Below are positions 8,968-17,398 of a stretch of 33,471 nt of DNA, one piece after another (positions within the stretch are counted from its first letter, which is position 1; each line of letters opens with the position of its first letter). The DNA is from Rhodospirillales bacterium (GTDB lineage Bacteria; Pseudomonadota; Alphaproteobacteria; UBA828): positions 1 through 33,471 of the forward strand of contig JAPPNV010000053.1 of the NCBI GenBank assembly GCA_028818565.1, given 5' to 3'. A model generated the notes under the pieces. That model was not told where the DNA came from. It did not search any database and saw only the letters and a program-made list of their open reading frames with translations. Made by a program: the position numbers and the translations under genes.

Positions 8968-10019
8968 TCGCCCGGCTGGCCGCGCCGTTCCGCCGCCTCC
9001 ACGCCGTGCTCGTCATGGGGCGGAAGGCGCGGGTCGATTGTTTCCAGACCGTGGCCGACCTGCTGGATGCAGGCTTCGAGCTGGAGCGGGCGCTGGACGT
9101 GACCGCGCAGGCGCTCGCCGGCAGGGGGGCACGTGCGCGCCTGATCGGGTCCTGGCGGGCGGCGTTGCCGGCCGGCCGCTTCGCCGAGACCATGGCGGCC
9201 TCGGTGCCGGCGGCCGAGGCGATGATCTTCGAGGCCTACGGCAGGGTGGAGGCCGGGCGCCTCTTCGCCGCCGCCGCGCGGGTCGCCGAGCTGCGCGAGC
9301 GCCAGATGGCGGCGGTCAGGAAGGCGCTCGCCATGCCGCTGCTTCTCGGCGTCGCGGTGGTGACCATGCTGTGGGCGGCGGGCGGCTGGTTCGTGCCGGT
9401 GCTGGAGGGCGTGGTGCCGCCCGAGCGCTGGGGGCCGGCCGCCGCGGTCTTCCGCGCCGCCTCGTCCTGGCTGTTTGCGCACCCTCTCGGGTTCGCGCTC
9501 CTCTGCGCCGCCGTGGCGGCTCCGGTGGGCGCCGCCATGCTGTTCTGGACCGGGCCGGGGCGGACGGCGCTCGACCGGATCGCCCCCTTCTCGCTCTACC
9601 GCACCGTCACCGGCTCGGCCTTCCTGTTCGTGGTGCTGGAGTTCCTGGGCGCCGGGCTGGATCTCAACGACCGCGCCTTCGAGGACCTGAAGCGCCGCGC
9701 GGGCGCCTATGCGCGCCACCGCATCGCCGCGATCCAGCGCCACATGGTGCAGGGCGCCGGGTTGGGGCGCGCCATGACGCTGGCGGGCCACGGCTTCCCC
9801 GACCCCGCGCTGGTCCCGGTGGTGGCCGCGCTCGACGGCGTGCCCGGCTGGGAGGTCAAGCTCTCGCGCTTCGTCGCGCGCTGGGTGGACCGCTCCGAGG
9901 ACCTGCTCCGGACCCGCGCCGCCGGGCTGAACGCGGCGCTCCTGATCCTGGTCACCCTGGCGGTCGCCGCCGGCATCGACGCCATGTTCTCGATCCTGCA
10001 ACAGGCCGGGCGGTCTTGA
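8964..10019 (+). CDS. pilR: PilR-like inner membrane platform protein (GspF/T2SSF superfamily)
   Basis: Three hydrophobic segments, T2SSF-like arrangement, directly downstream of PilQ. Confidence 0.75.
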   Translation: MIARLAAPFRRLHAVLVMGRKARVDCFQTVADLLDAGFELERALDVTAQALAGRGARARLIGSWRAALPAGRFAETMAASVPAAEAMIFEAYGRVEAGRLFAAAARVAELRERQMAAVRKALAMPLLLGVAVVTMLWAAGGWFVPVLEGVVPPERWGPAAAVFRAASSWLFAHPLGFALLCAAVAAPVGAAMLFWTGPGRTALDRIAPFSLYRTVTGSAFLFVVLEFLGAGLDLNDRAFEDLKRRAGAYARHRIAAIQRHMVQGAGLGRAMTLAGHGFPDPALVPVVAALDGVPGWEVKLSRFVARWVDRSEDLLRTRAAGLNAALLILVTLAVAAGIDAMFSILQQAGRS

Positions 10020-10039
10020 TCCACGCGAAAGGAGACACG

Positions 10040-10678
10040 ATGAGAGAAACCGCAGGTTTCGGACCCTCCGGCCCCCTTCCCCCTTCGGGCCGCGCGCCCG
10101 GCGGCGCACGCCGCCTCATGCGGCGCTATGCGGCGCGGCGCTACCGGCGCGGCTTCAGCCTGTTCGGCGTGCTGCTGGGGCTGGGCCTTGCCGCCGTGGT
10201 GATCGTGGGCGCCGTCGGCACCTACAACGCGGCGCGCGAATCCGCCAACCGCTCGGCCGCGCTGACGCTGCTGAGCCAGCTCCGGGCCAACGTCGAGGCG
10301 GCCTTCGCCGGCGCGCCGAGCTACGGCAACGCCGCCGACCTGGTGCCCGCCATCGACCGCCGCGGCGGCATTCCGGGCGGCGCGCGGGTGGTGGTCGGCA
10401 GCAAGGCCACCATCCGCCACCCCTTCGGCGGCGCGGTGACCGTCACCGGAGGGCCGGGCGGTATCACCAACCGCTTCCGCATCGTCTTCGAGGACGTGGA
10501 CGACGCGATCTGCGCGGCGCTGGGCGATGCCTTCGCCGGGCGCAGCCGGGCGCGCGCCGGCCTGGTCGAGATGGTGGTGAACGGCACCGCGCTGGCCTCG
10601 CCCGTCACCAACGCGCAGGTGACCGCCAACTGCGACGACGGCGACGCGGCCAACGACATCGGGTTCACCTTCGGATGA
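10040..10678 (+). CDS. pilS: PilS-like major prepilin
   Basis: Prepilin-like RRG|FSLFGVLLGLGLAAVVIVGAV; SD AAAGGAGA; C-terminal Cys (AICAALGD, ANCDDGD). Confidence 0.75.
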   Translation: MRETAGFGPSGPLPPSGRAPGGARRLMRRYAARRYRRGFSLFGVLLGLGLAAVVIVGAVGTYNAARESANRSAALTLLSQLRANVEAAFAGAPSYGNAADLVPAIDRRGGIPGGARVVVGSKATIRHPFGGAVTVTGGPGGITNRFRIVFEDVDDAICAALGDAFAGRSRARAGLVEMVVNGTALASPVTNAQVTANCDDGDAANDIGFTFG

Positions 10679-10708
10679 GACACTCGTGCCGGGGACCCTC
10701 GGGCCGCA
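10679..10708 (+). repeat. Family I repeat, two tandem units directly after the pilS stop codon
   Basis: GACACTCGTGCCGGG GACCCTCGGGCCGCA. Confidence 0.85.
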
Positions 10709-10733
10709 GTCCGCTTCAGACGAGTCTGTTCGG

Positions 10734-12044
10734 ATGAGCGGGAAGATGGACAGGCGGGCGCGCAAGCCCCGCATTCCCAAGCGCCGGCGCGGCGCCTGGC
10801 AGGGAGTTTCCCTGTACCGGGGAGTTCCCCTGTTCCGGCGGCCGATGCTGCGGCTGATGAGGCCGCGGCCACTGCACTGGCGGGGCCGCCACGGGCGCGG
10901 TCGCGACCGGTGCGGCGCCGGCGCGCTGCTGGGCGTGCTGCTGCTGGCCTCTCTCGCGGGCGCGGCGCTCGCCGTCCACTACGAGGCGCGGGCGCACGAG
11001 AAGGCGGTGGCGCTCGACCGGGCCGCCGGACGGGTGTTCGCCGGCTGGGTGCAGGCGGCGCACCGCGCGACCCAGGCGCACGCCGCGGCCTTCGAGGCCG
11101 CGCTCGAGGCGCAGCTCGGCATCCTGCTGACCGTGGCGCGTCTGCGCACGCTCGGCACGGCCCCGCCGGACCTGCCGGAGCGTCCGGGGCGCGATGCGGC
11201 GATGACGCTCGGCGTAATCCCGGACGGGACGGCGCGGGGCGGACCGGGGAGTTCCCCCGTGCCGATGGCGTTCGGCGTTCTGGAACCCCGCTCCCCGTCG
11301 CGGCCGACGGCGATGCGCGCGGGCGCGCTCGACGCGGGGCTCGCGGCAGTGGCGCCGGGGGGAGGCGCGTTCATGGAGGCGCACCGGCCGGCGATCGAGG
11401 CCGCGCTCGGGCGTCCGCTAGCGGCGGACGCGCTCTGGGTCACCGCCGATCTGGGCCTGCGCTACCGGGAGCGCGCGCTCCATCGCCGCGCCCAGCCGGG
11501 ACGGCCCTGGCTCAACCGCATGGAGACCGCGCTGCGCATGGCCCCGCCCGGCGCGGCCGGCCCGGCGCATCCCGCGCGGCGGGACGTCGCGGATGCGGGC
11601 GAGGTGGACGCGGAGGTAGTGGAGATCGGGACGGACATCGCCGTCAGCGGCAGTGCGGACATCGGCGGGCAGGCGGAAGCGGGGAGCGCAAGGGCGGCAG
11701 CGGTCGAGGCCGGTGACGTCGCGGCTCCCACTCTGAATGTCGCGGCGGAGCTCGTGGTGGGCGCCGCCCTGACGGACCGCCTGATGGCGGACCGGGTGAA
11801 GGCGACGCAAAGGCTGGAGGCCGGCGCGCTGCGCGCGTCGGACGTCCTCGATGCGGCGTCGCTCTCGGCCGCGACATCTGTGGCGGTCGACGGCGGCGCT
11901 TCGGCGAACGCGATGGCCGGAGAGACGCTGACGGCTTCAGGGGAGCTCGGCGCGGGCGCCGGCGCGGCGGGCGGCGTCTACGGCCCCGACGCCGCGATCG
12001 GCGTTCTCACCGTCGGCAGCTGCGCCGGCTGCGAGGGCGACTGA
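10734..12044 (+). CDS. PilV-like pilus tip protein, copy 1
   Basis: Prepilin-like hydrophobic helix GAGALLGVLLLASLAGAALAV; repetitive V/A-rich C-terminal region ending LTVGSCAGCEGD, resembling the end of the next gene. Confidence 0.5.
   Translation: MSGKMDRRARKPRIPKRRRGAWQGVSLYRGVPLFRRPMLRLMRPRPLHWRGRHGRGRDRCGAGALLGVLLLASLAGAALAVHYEARAHEKAVALDRAAGRVFAGWVQAAHRATQAHAAAFEAALEAQLGILLTVARLRTLGTAPPDLPERPGRDAAMTLGVIPDGTARGGPGSSPVPMAFGVLEPRSPSRPTAMRAGALDAGLAAVAPGGGAFMEAHRPAIEAALGRPLAADALWVTADLGLRYRERALHRRAQPGRPWLNRMETALRMAPPGAAGPAHPARRDVADAGEVDAEVVEIGTDIAVSGSADIGGQAEAGSARAAAVEAGDVAAPTLNVAAELVVGAALTDRLMADRVKATQRLEAGALRASDVLDAASLSAATSVAVDGGASANAMAGETLTASGELGAGAGAAGGVYGPDAAIGVLTVGSCAGCEGD
10800..10838 (+). 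repeat. Family II palindromic repeat, two tandem 18-bp units
   Basis: CAGGGAGTTTCCCTGTAC CGGGGAGTTCCCCTGTTC CGG. Confidence 0.85.
11244..11264 (+). repeat. Family II palindromic repeat unit
   Basis: CCGGGGAGTTCCCCCGTGCCG. Confidence 0.75.
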
Positions 12045-12051
12045 GGCGGCG

Positions 12052-13218
12052 ATGAAACCCCTCCGCAAGCATCGACCCGACGGACGTGGCGCAGGCCGGT
12101 GTTTGAGCCGGGGATTGCGGCGAAGGGCGAGCCGGGCACTCAGTGTCTTCGGTGCGCTGCTGGCGCTGGGGCTGCTGGGCATGCTGGTGCTGGGCGCCAC
12201 GGTGTTCTTCGAGACCCGGGCGCTGGAGCGGCGCGGACACCTGGCGGCGGTGCAGCTCGCGGTCCTCGCCGAGGCCGCCGCCTCCCACGCCCACAGCCGC
12301 TTCGCGGACCTGCTGGCGCAGGCGCAGGGCGGGCCGTCGGAGCTCACCGTGGCGGGGCTGAAGGCGGATGGCGCGCTCCCGCAGGAGTTCTCGGAGACCG
12401 ACGCGCTCGGGCGCGGCTACCGGGTGCTGATGCTGGCGGCGGGCGCCGATGCCTTCGACCTGCTGGTCATGGAGACGGTCGGAACCGGCGACACGGTGCG
12501 CCCGGCGGCGGCGCTGCTGGAGGCGACCGGGCCCCGCATCGGCCTCGCCGGCCCGTCCCGGCTCTCGGGACCCACCGTGGACGCCGACCTGGGGGCCTTC
12601 CGTGCCGCCTTCGCGGGCGCGCCGCGGGAGGGCGCGCTGGCGGCGCTCCGGCGTTTCGACCACGGCGGGGTGTTCGGCGATCAGCTCTACCGCGTCGCGA
12701 TCCCCGGCTTCGCCGACGCCAACCGCATGGAGGCCGATCTCGACATGGGCGGCAACGCCATCGAGGGCGCGGGCACCGTCGAGGCGGCGAGGCTGGAGGT
12801 GGCGACCGACGTGGAGGCCGGTGGCGACCTCACCGTGACCGGCGATCTCGTGGTGGGACGCGCGCTGGAGGTCGGGGGCACGGTCGAGGCGACGGAACGG
12901 ATCACGGCCGGGGCCGCGCGCATTCAGGGCGCGGTCATCAGCGATTCGATGAGCGCGGCAGGCGCGGTGCGGGCGCGGACGGTGGAGGCGGCCGGGCTGG
13001 TCGAGGCGGGCTCGATCGGCGCCGCAGGCGCCGTGGCCGCCGGCAGCGCGCGGCTGGGCGGTCTCGACGCCGCCTCGGTGACGGCGCGCAGGGTGACGGC
13101 GGGAACGGTATCGGCGTCCGCTGCCAACGCCGCCCGCATGCGCTTCGACGGCAGGCTCGACGCCGACAGCGCCGGGATCTCGCGCCTCGTCGTCGGACGC
13201 TGCCAGGGGTGCCGGTGA
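12052..13218 (+). CDS. pilV: PilV-like pilus tip adhesin, copy 2
   Basis: Prepilin-like RALSVFGALLALGLLGMLVLGA; NRMEADLDMGGNAIEGAGTV motif typical of PilV; repetitive C-terminal region ending LVVGRCQGCR. Confidence 0.7.
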   Translation: MKPLRKHRPDGRGAGRCLSRGLRRRASRALSVFGALLALGLLGMLVLGATVFFETRALERRGHLAAVQLAVLAEAAASHAHSRFADLLAQAQGGPSELTVAGLKADGALPQEFSETDALGRGYRVLMLAAGADAFDLLVMETVGTGDTVRPAAALLEATGPRIGLAGPSRLSGPTVDADLGAFRAAFAGAPREGALAALRRFDHGGVFGDQLYRVAIPGFADANRMEADLDMGGNAIEGAGTVEAARLEVATDVEAGGDLTVTGDLVVGRALEVGGTVEATERITAGAARIQGAVISDSMSAAGAVRARTVEAAGLVEAGSIGAAGAVAAGSARLGGLDAASVTARRVTAGTVSASAANAARMRFDGRLDADSAGISRLVVGRCQGCR

Positions 13219-13231
13219 CACTCGTGCCGGA
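13217..13231 (+). repeat. Family I repeat unit at the gene junction
   Basis: GACACTCGTGCCGGA exact, overlaps the stop codon of the PilV-like gene. Confidence 0.85.
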
Positions 13232-13232
13232 G

Positions 13233-13622
13233 ATGCGGGCGTGGGCGGTCGCGATGCTTCTCGTCTCGATGGCGGCCGTGACGGCCATCGCGCAGGAACG
13301 GGATCCGGAGACCCTCGTGCCGGAGACCCTTGGGCCGGAGACCCTCGTGCCGGAGAGCGCGGCCTGGGACCTGGAACGGGCCTTCGTCGAGATGGAGCGG
13401 CTGCAGGCGGAGGTGGCGGTGCTGAAGGGTATCGCCCGCGCCCAGGCGGCGCTGCTGGCCTGGAACCGCGAGCGCGCCGACAGCGGCGCCGGAGCGGCGG
13501 CGCTGTCCGAGCGGCTCTGCGACGAGCCGGGGCTCGAGATCTGGTGCCGGGCGCTGCCGGCCACCTTCGGCGTCGGCGCGGCGGAGGTGGCAGACGACGG
13601 ACACGGGAAGGACGAGGAGTAA
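13233..13622 (+). CDS. Small secreted protein
   Basis: Signal-peptide-like MRAWAVAMLLVSMAAVTAIAQ followed by 15-bp repeat-encoded ETLVPETLGPETLVPE and an Ala-rich helical segment; GTG 13215 also possible as start. Confidence 0.45.
   Translation: MRAWAVAMLLVSMAAVTAIAQERDPETLVPETLGPETLVPESAAWDLERAFVEMERLQAEVAVLKGIARAQAALLAWNRERADSGAGAAALSERLCDEPGLEIWCRALPATFGVGAAEVADDGHGKDEE
13310..13354 (+). repeat. Family I repeat, three tandem units
   Basis: GACCCTCGTGCCGGA GACCCTTGGGCCGGA GACCCTCGTGCCGGA. Confidence 0.9.
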
Positions 13623-14848
13623 TGACGGACGCGATTCTGGCGGGCGCGGTGCTGGCGGCAATGGCGGGGCTGGCGGTCCATGACGCACGGCGCGCCCTGG
13701 TCGATCCGCGCATGGTGCTGGCGCTGCTCGGTGCGGCGGCGGCATGGCGCTTGGCGGGCAGCGGAGGGGGCGAAGACGCATGGCCGCGCCTCGCCGCCGG
13801 CGTGCTCGGCGCCGCGCTCGGCGTGGCCGCCGTGATGGTTCCCATCGGCGTCGCCGCATGGCTCGGGCGGCGCTGGCCGCTCTATCCCGGCGACGCGATG
13901 ATGCTGGGCGCGTTCGGCTTCCTGCTCGGCGTGCCCGGCCTCGCCTGGACCATGCTACTGGGCTCGGCCCTCGCGCTCGTCCACCGCTTTTGCGTCCAGC
14001 GCAAACGCGGCCGTCCCGTCCGCAAGGGGCTGGTGCCGCTCGGTCCGGGCATGTGCGCCGGGGCGGCCGCGGTGTTCCTTTGCATGAACTTCGGCGCCGC
14101 CCTGGCGCAGGACGCGCGGGATGTGAAACCAACCCCTCTGCCGGCCGTATCGGCCGGGGGCGGTGTGCCGGCGCTTGCGGCGACCGAGCTTGGCCCAGCG
14201 CTCGAAGCGCTGCCGCCGGAGCTGGCCGGGCGGGTGGTGTCCGTCGAGACGGCCGGGGCACTGCCCTTCCCGGCGTTGGTGAGGCGGCTCGTGGCGCTCG
14301 CGGGCGTGGCGATGCGGATCGAGGAGCGCCCGGCGCGGACCCTCGGGCCGGAGACGCTCGGGCCGAACATCGCTGGCGGCGGGGTCGTGCTCGAAGACCC
14401 GCCGCCGCTGCGCCCGGTCTGGGAGGGGCCGCTCTCCGGCCTGCTCGACCGGGTGGCCTGGCTCAGCGGCTACGACTGGTCCTGGGAGGAAGGCGCCGTC
14501 GTCTTCCACCGCTACTGGGACGTTGAGCAGCGCGGCCCGGCGCCGGGCCCGGAAACCGCGCAGGCCGCCGCGCCGGAATCGGTGAGTGGCGGCTGGGCCG
14601 TCGATCCGGACGAGCACCGCACGCTCAGGGGCGTGCTCGAGAGCTGGGCCGCCCGCGCCGGCTGGACGCTGGTCTGGAACGCCGGACGCGACTACGGCCT
14701 GGGCGCGGCGGCGGTATTCGGGGGCGGTTTCCTGGAGGCCGCCGACCTGCTGCTGAGCGGACCCGCGACGATGCGGGTGCTGGACGTCCGCGCGTATGCG
14801 GCGAACCGCCACCTGGTGGTGGACGATGCAGACGGGGCGGGCTGGTGA
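13622..14848 (+). CDS. Prepilin peptidase (A24-like) fused to a PilL/TcpQ-like periplasmic domain
   Basis: N-terminus with multiple TMs and the two expected Asp sites (HDARRALVDPRMVL; YPGDAMMLGAFGFLLG), last TM PLGPGMCAGAAAVFLCMNF, then ...LRGVLESWAARAGWTLVWNAGRDYGLGAAAVFGGGFLEAADLLL; no stop codon between the domains. Confidence 0.7.
   Translation: MTDAILAGAVLAAMAGLAVHDARRALVDPRMVLALLGAAAAWRLAGSGGGEDAWPRLAAGVLGAALGVAAVMVPIGVAAWLGRRWPLYPGDAMMLGAFGFLLGVPGLAWTMLLGSALALVHRFCVQRKRGRPVRKGLVPLGPGMCAGAAAVFLCMNFGAALAQDARDVKPTPLPAVSAGGGVPALAATELGPALEALPPELAGRVVSVETAGALPFPALVRRLVALAGVAMRIEERPARTLGPETLGPNIAGGGVVLEDPPPLRPVWEGPLSGLLDRVAWLSGYDWSWEEGAVVFHRYWDVEQRGPAPGPETAQAAAPESVSGGWAVDPDEHRTLRGVLESWAARAGWTLVWNAGRDYGLGAAAVFGGGFLEAADLLLSGPATMRVLDVRAYAANRHLVVDDADGAGW
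14338..14367 (+). repeat. Family I repeat, two tandem units
   Basis: GACCCTCGGGCCGGA GACGCTCGGGCCGAA. Confidence 0.85.
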
Positions 14849-15363
14849 GGGCGGCGCGCATCGTGCCGCTGCTCGGCGCGGCGGCGCTCGCGGGCCTGCT
14901 CGCGGGTTGCGTGTCGTGGACGCCCGAGCCGCCGGTCGCGACTGCACCGATTCGGCCGGATCCGGCGGAAGCGCGCCTGATCGAGGCGGCGGAGCGGGCC
15001 GAGCGGGCGCTCGCCTCCCTCGCCCGCGCGCTGCCGGCGCCGGACCCGCAATCGGGCCTGCCAGATTCGGACTCCCTCCCCGCCGCGCTGCGGAGGCCCG
15101 TGACCGTCGACTGGTCGGGTCCCATCGAGGCGCTGGCGGCCGAGCTTGCGGGCCGCGCGGGGTACCGCTTCGCCGAAGCCGGGCGTCCGCCGGCGCGGCC
15201 GCTGATCGTGGCCGTCGAGACGGAGGGCGAGCCGCTGATCGCGGTGCTGCGCGACCTGGGCCTGCGCGCGGGCGGCGCGGCCACGCTCACCGTCGATGCG
15301 GCGAACCGGACGGTCCTGCTCGACTGGACCGCTCCTTCGCAAACGCCGGGGGAGGACGGGTGA
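14845..15363 (+). CDS. dotD: DotD/TraH-like T4SS lipoprotein
   Basis: Lipobox LLAGC; VTVDWSGPIEALAAELAGRAGYRF...LRDLGLRAGGAATLTVDAANRTVLLDW; followed by DotC and DotB. Confidence 0.75.
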   Translation: MRAARIVPLLGAAALAGLLAGCVSWTPEPPVATAPIRPDPAEARLIEAAERAERALASLARALPAPDPQSGLPDSDSLPAALRRPVTVDWSGPIEALAAELAGRAGYRFAEAGRPPARPLIVAVETEGEPLIAVLRDLGLRAGGAATLTVDAANRTVLLDWTAPSQTPGEDG

Positions 15364-16220
15364 TGCGGTGGCGCCTGCCCCTTATTGCCGCAGCGGCGCT
15401 CGTGGGTCTTGCGACGCAGGGCGTCCCCGCGCCGGCCGTGCGGGCGGCAGAGCCGCCGCCCGACCTTGCGTCCGTGCAAGCGTTCGTGCCGGAGGCCGGG
15501 CCGGACATTCCATTTGCCATCGGGAAGCGCGCCTCGGCCGTGCGGCTGGCCGCCCTTGGGTTCGGGTCCCGCGCGGGGCTCGCGCGGCGCGCCTGGGAAA
15601 TCGCGGCCATGCTGGAGCGCCACGAGGCGCGGCTGAGCGCCATCTACCGCTTTGGCGACCTGGTGCTGCGCGAGGGCGGGTTCACGGTGCTGCCGCCGGT
15701 CGTGGCCGAGACCCGCCGCGCCTTCCGGCTGGACACTCGTGCCGGAGACACTCGTGCCGGAGACCGGGCGGGCACGCAAGCGGCGAGCGCCGAGCGCGTT
15801 CTCAGGATTGTGGAGCCGGCGCGGCTGGTGAGCGCGGCGCCCGGCTGGGGCGACTGGCTGCGGCGCTCATGGGCGGCCGCCGAGCCGCCGGCCCCGGTGC
15901 TGTTCCCCAGGGACGGGGACGAAGAGGCGCGCTGGCGCCGCCTGCTGGCCGAGGGCTGGGCGGAGGGCCGGGCGCTCGCCGACGACATCTTCGCCGCCGA
16001 CCTCGACCGACTCAACCGCACCTTCACCGGCGTCGTCCTCTGGCACCGGCTGCACCGCGCGGCCACGGTCACCGCGCCCGCCATCGAGATCGACCGTGCC
16101 GGAGTCTCCGGCCATGAGAGCCTGATGCGGATCGGTGCGGCTTCGGCCCGGATCGCCCGCCCGGCGCGCTTCGAGCTCGACGCCGGGCGCTGGGCGCCGC
16201 CTGCGGGAGGTGCGCGATGA
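15363..16220 (+). CDS. dotC: DotC/TraI-like T4SS protein
   Basis: TGATG junction; signal peptide; RRAWEIAAMLERHEARLSAIYRFGDLVL...VLPPVVAETRRAF...GWAEGRALADDIFAADLDRLNRTFTGVVLW pattern of DotC. Confidence 0.8.
   Translation: MRWRLPLIAAAALVGLATQGVPAPAVRAAEPPPDLASVQAFVPEAGPDIPFAIGKRASAVRLAALGFGSRAGLARRAWEIAAMLERHEARLSAIYRFGDLVLREGGFTVLPPVVAETRRAFRLDTRAGDTRAGDRAGTQAASAERVLRIVEPARLVSAAPGWGDWLRRSWAAAEPPAPVLFPRDGDEEARWRRLLAEGWAEGRALADDIFAADLDRLNRTFTGVVLWHRLHRAATVTAPAIEIDRAGVSGHESLMRIGAASARIARPARFELDAGRWAPPAGGAR
15732..15761 (+). repeat. Family I repeat, two identical tandem units
   Basis: GACACTCGTGCCGGA GACACTCGTGCCGGA inside dotC. Confidence 0.95.
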
Positions 16221-17383
16221 AGGCCGTGCCCGCCGCACCGGACGACCGGACGACCTGGTGGCCGGAAGCCGCGCACGGCTTCCCGGCGGAGAAGCTCGAC
16301 GCGTTCCTGCTCTGGGCCTCCGACCGGGGGGCCTCCGACATCGCCTTCCAGACCGGCTGCCCGGCCTTTGTCGAGATCGACGGCAGGCTGGAACGGGCCA
16401 CCGCCGCATCGCTCGACGGCGTGGTCATGGGGCGGCTCTGCGAGCGCCTCTACGACGCCACCGGCGAAGGCATCCTGCGCTCCGGGCGCGCCATCGACTG
16501 CTCGCACTCGATCCGGGTGGCGCGGGGGCTCTCCCAGCGCTTCCGCTGCAACCTCGCACCGGTGCAGGGCGCGGCCGGGTTCGCCGTCAACATCACGCTC
16601 CGCGTGCTGCCGGGACGTCCTCCCGCCTTCTCCGAACTCGGGATCGAGGACGGGATCGTGGCGGCCTGGGACCTCTGCAAGGGGCTCACGCTCGTCACCG
16701 GGGTGCCGGGCTCGGGCAAGTCCACCCTGCTCGCCGCCGGCACGCGGCGTCTGCTGGAGCTGGGCGCCGGGCGCATCCAGTCCTACGAGGCGCCCATCGA
16801 GTACGTCTTCGACGCCATCGCAACGGACACCGCGTTGATGTCGTCGGCCGAGATCCCGCGCCACTTCCCGAGCTTCGCCGAGGGGCTGAGGTCCAGCCTG
16901 CGGCGCCGGCCAACCGCGGTGATCGTGGGCGAGGCGCGCGACCGGGAGACCGTCGAGGCGGTGATACGCGCCGCCGACTACGGCATCGCCGTGTTCTCGA
17001 CGACCCACACCATCGGGGTGGCGGCGACGGTGCGCCGCATGCTGGCCGAGTTCCCCGCGCATGAGCGCCCGGAGCGGGGCGCCGCGCTGATCGACGCCAT
17101 GACCCTGGTGGTGACGCAGGTGCTGCTGTCCAACCCGAAGGGCGGGCGGACGGCGCTGCGCGAGTGGCTCGCCTTCGACTCAGGGCTCAAGGCGGCGCTG
17201 CTGGAGAGCCCGCAGGCGAGCTGGCCCGCGAGGATCGGCGCGGCGCTGGCCGCCACCGGCAACGACCTCGCGGCGTCCGCCGGGCGCGCTCACAGGGCGG
17301 GCCTTATCGAGGACGACGGTCACAGGCGGATCCTCGCGGGCAGCGAGGCGGCCGGAGGTCCTGAAGGGAGCGGCGGGAGATGA
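16217..17383 (+). CDS. dotB: DotB/TraJ-like T4SS ATPase
   Basis: Walker A GVPGSGKSTLLAAG; Asp/His boxes typical of VirB11/PilT family; located after DotD/DotC. Confidence 0.9.
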   Translation: MKAVPAAPDDRTTWWPEAAHGFPAEKLDAFLLWASDRGASDIAFQTGCPAFVEIDGRLERATAASLDGVVMGRLCERLYDATGEGILRSGRAIDCSHSIRVARGLSQRFRCNLAPVQGAAGFAVNITLRVLPGRPPAFSELGIEDGIVAAWDLCKGLTLVTGVPGSGKSTLLAAGTRRLLELGAGRIQSYEAPIEYVFDAIATDTALMSSAEIPRHFPSFAEGLRSSLRRRPTAVIVGEARDRETVEAVIRAADYGIAVFSTTHTIGVAATVRRMLAEFPAHERPERGAALIDAMTLVVTQVLLSNPKGGRTALREWLAFDSGLKAALLESPQASWPARIGAALAATGNDLAASAGRAHRAGLIEDDGHRRILAGSEAAGGPEGSGGR

Positions 17384-17398
17384 GAGGGAGGAAAGGAA

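Noticed and set aside
10734-13218. Shufflon at the PilV genes
   Set aside because: No inverted recombination-site repeats or truncated alternative C-terminal segments seen, and no tyrosine recombinase gene in the window.
14050-14848. Separate PilL/TcpQ gene starting at ATG 14050
   Set aside because: The signal-peptide-like start coincides with what reads as the last TM of the prepilin peptidase domain and there is no stop codon between; kept as an alternative in the fusion finding.
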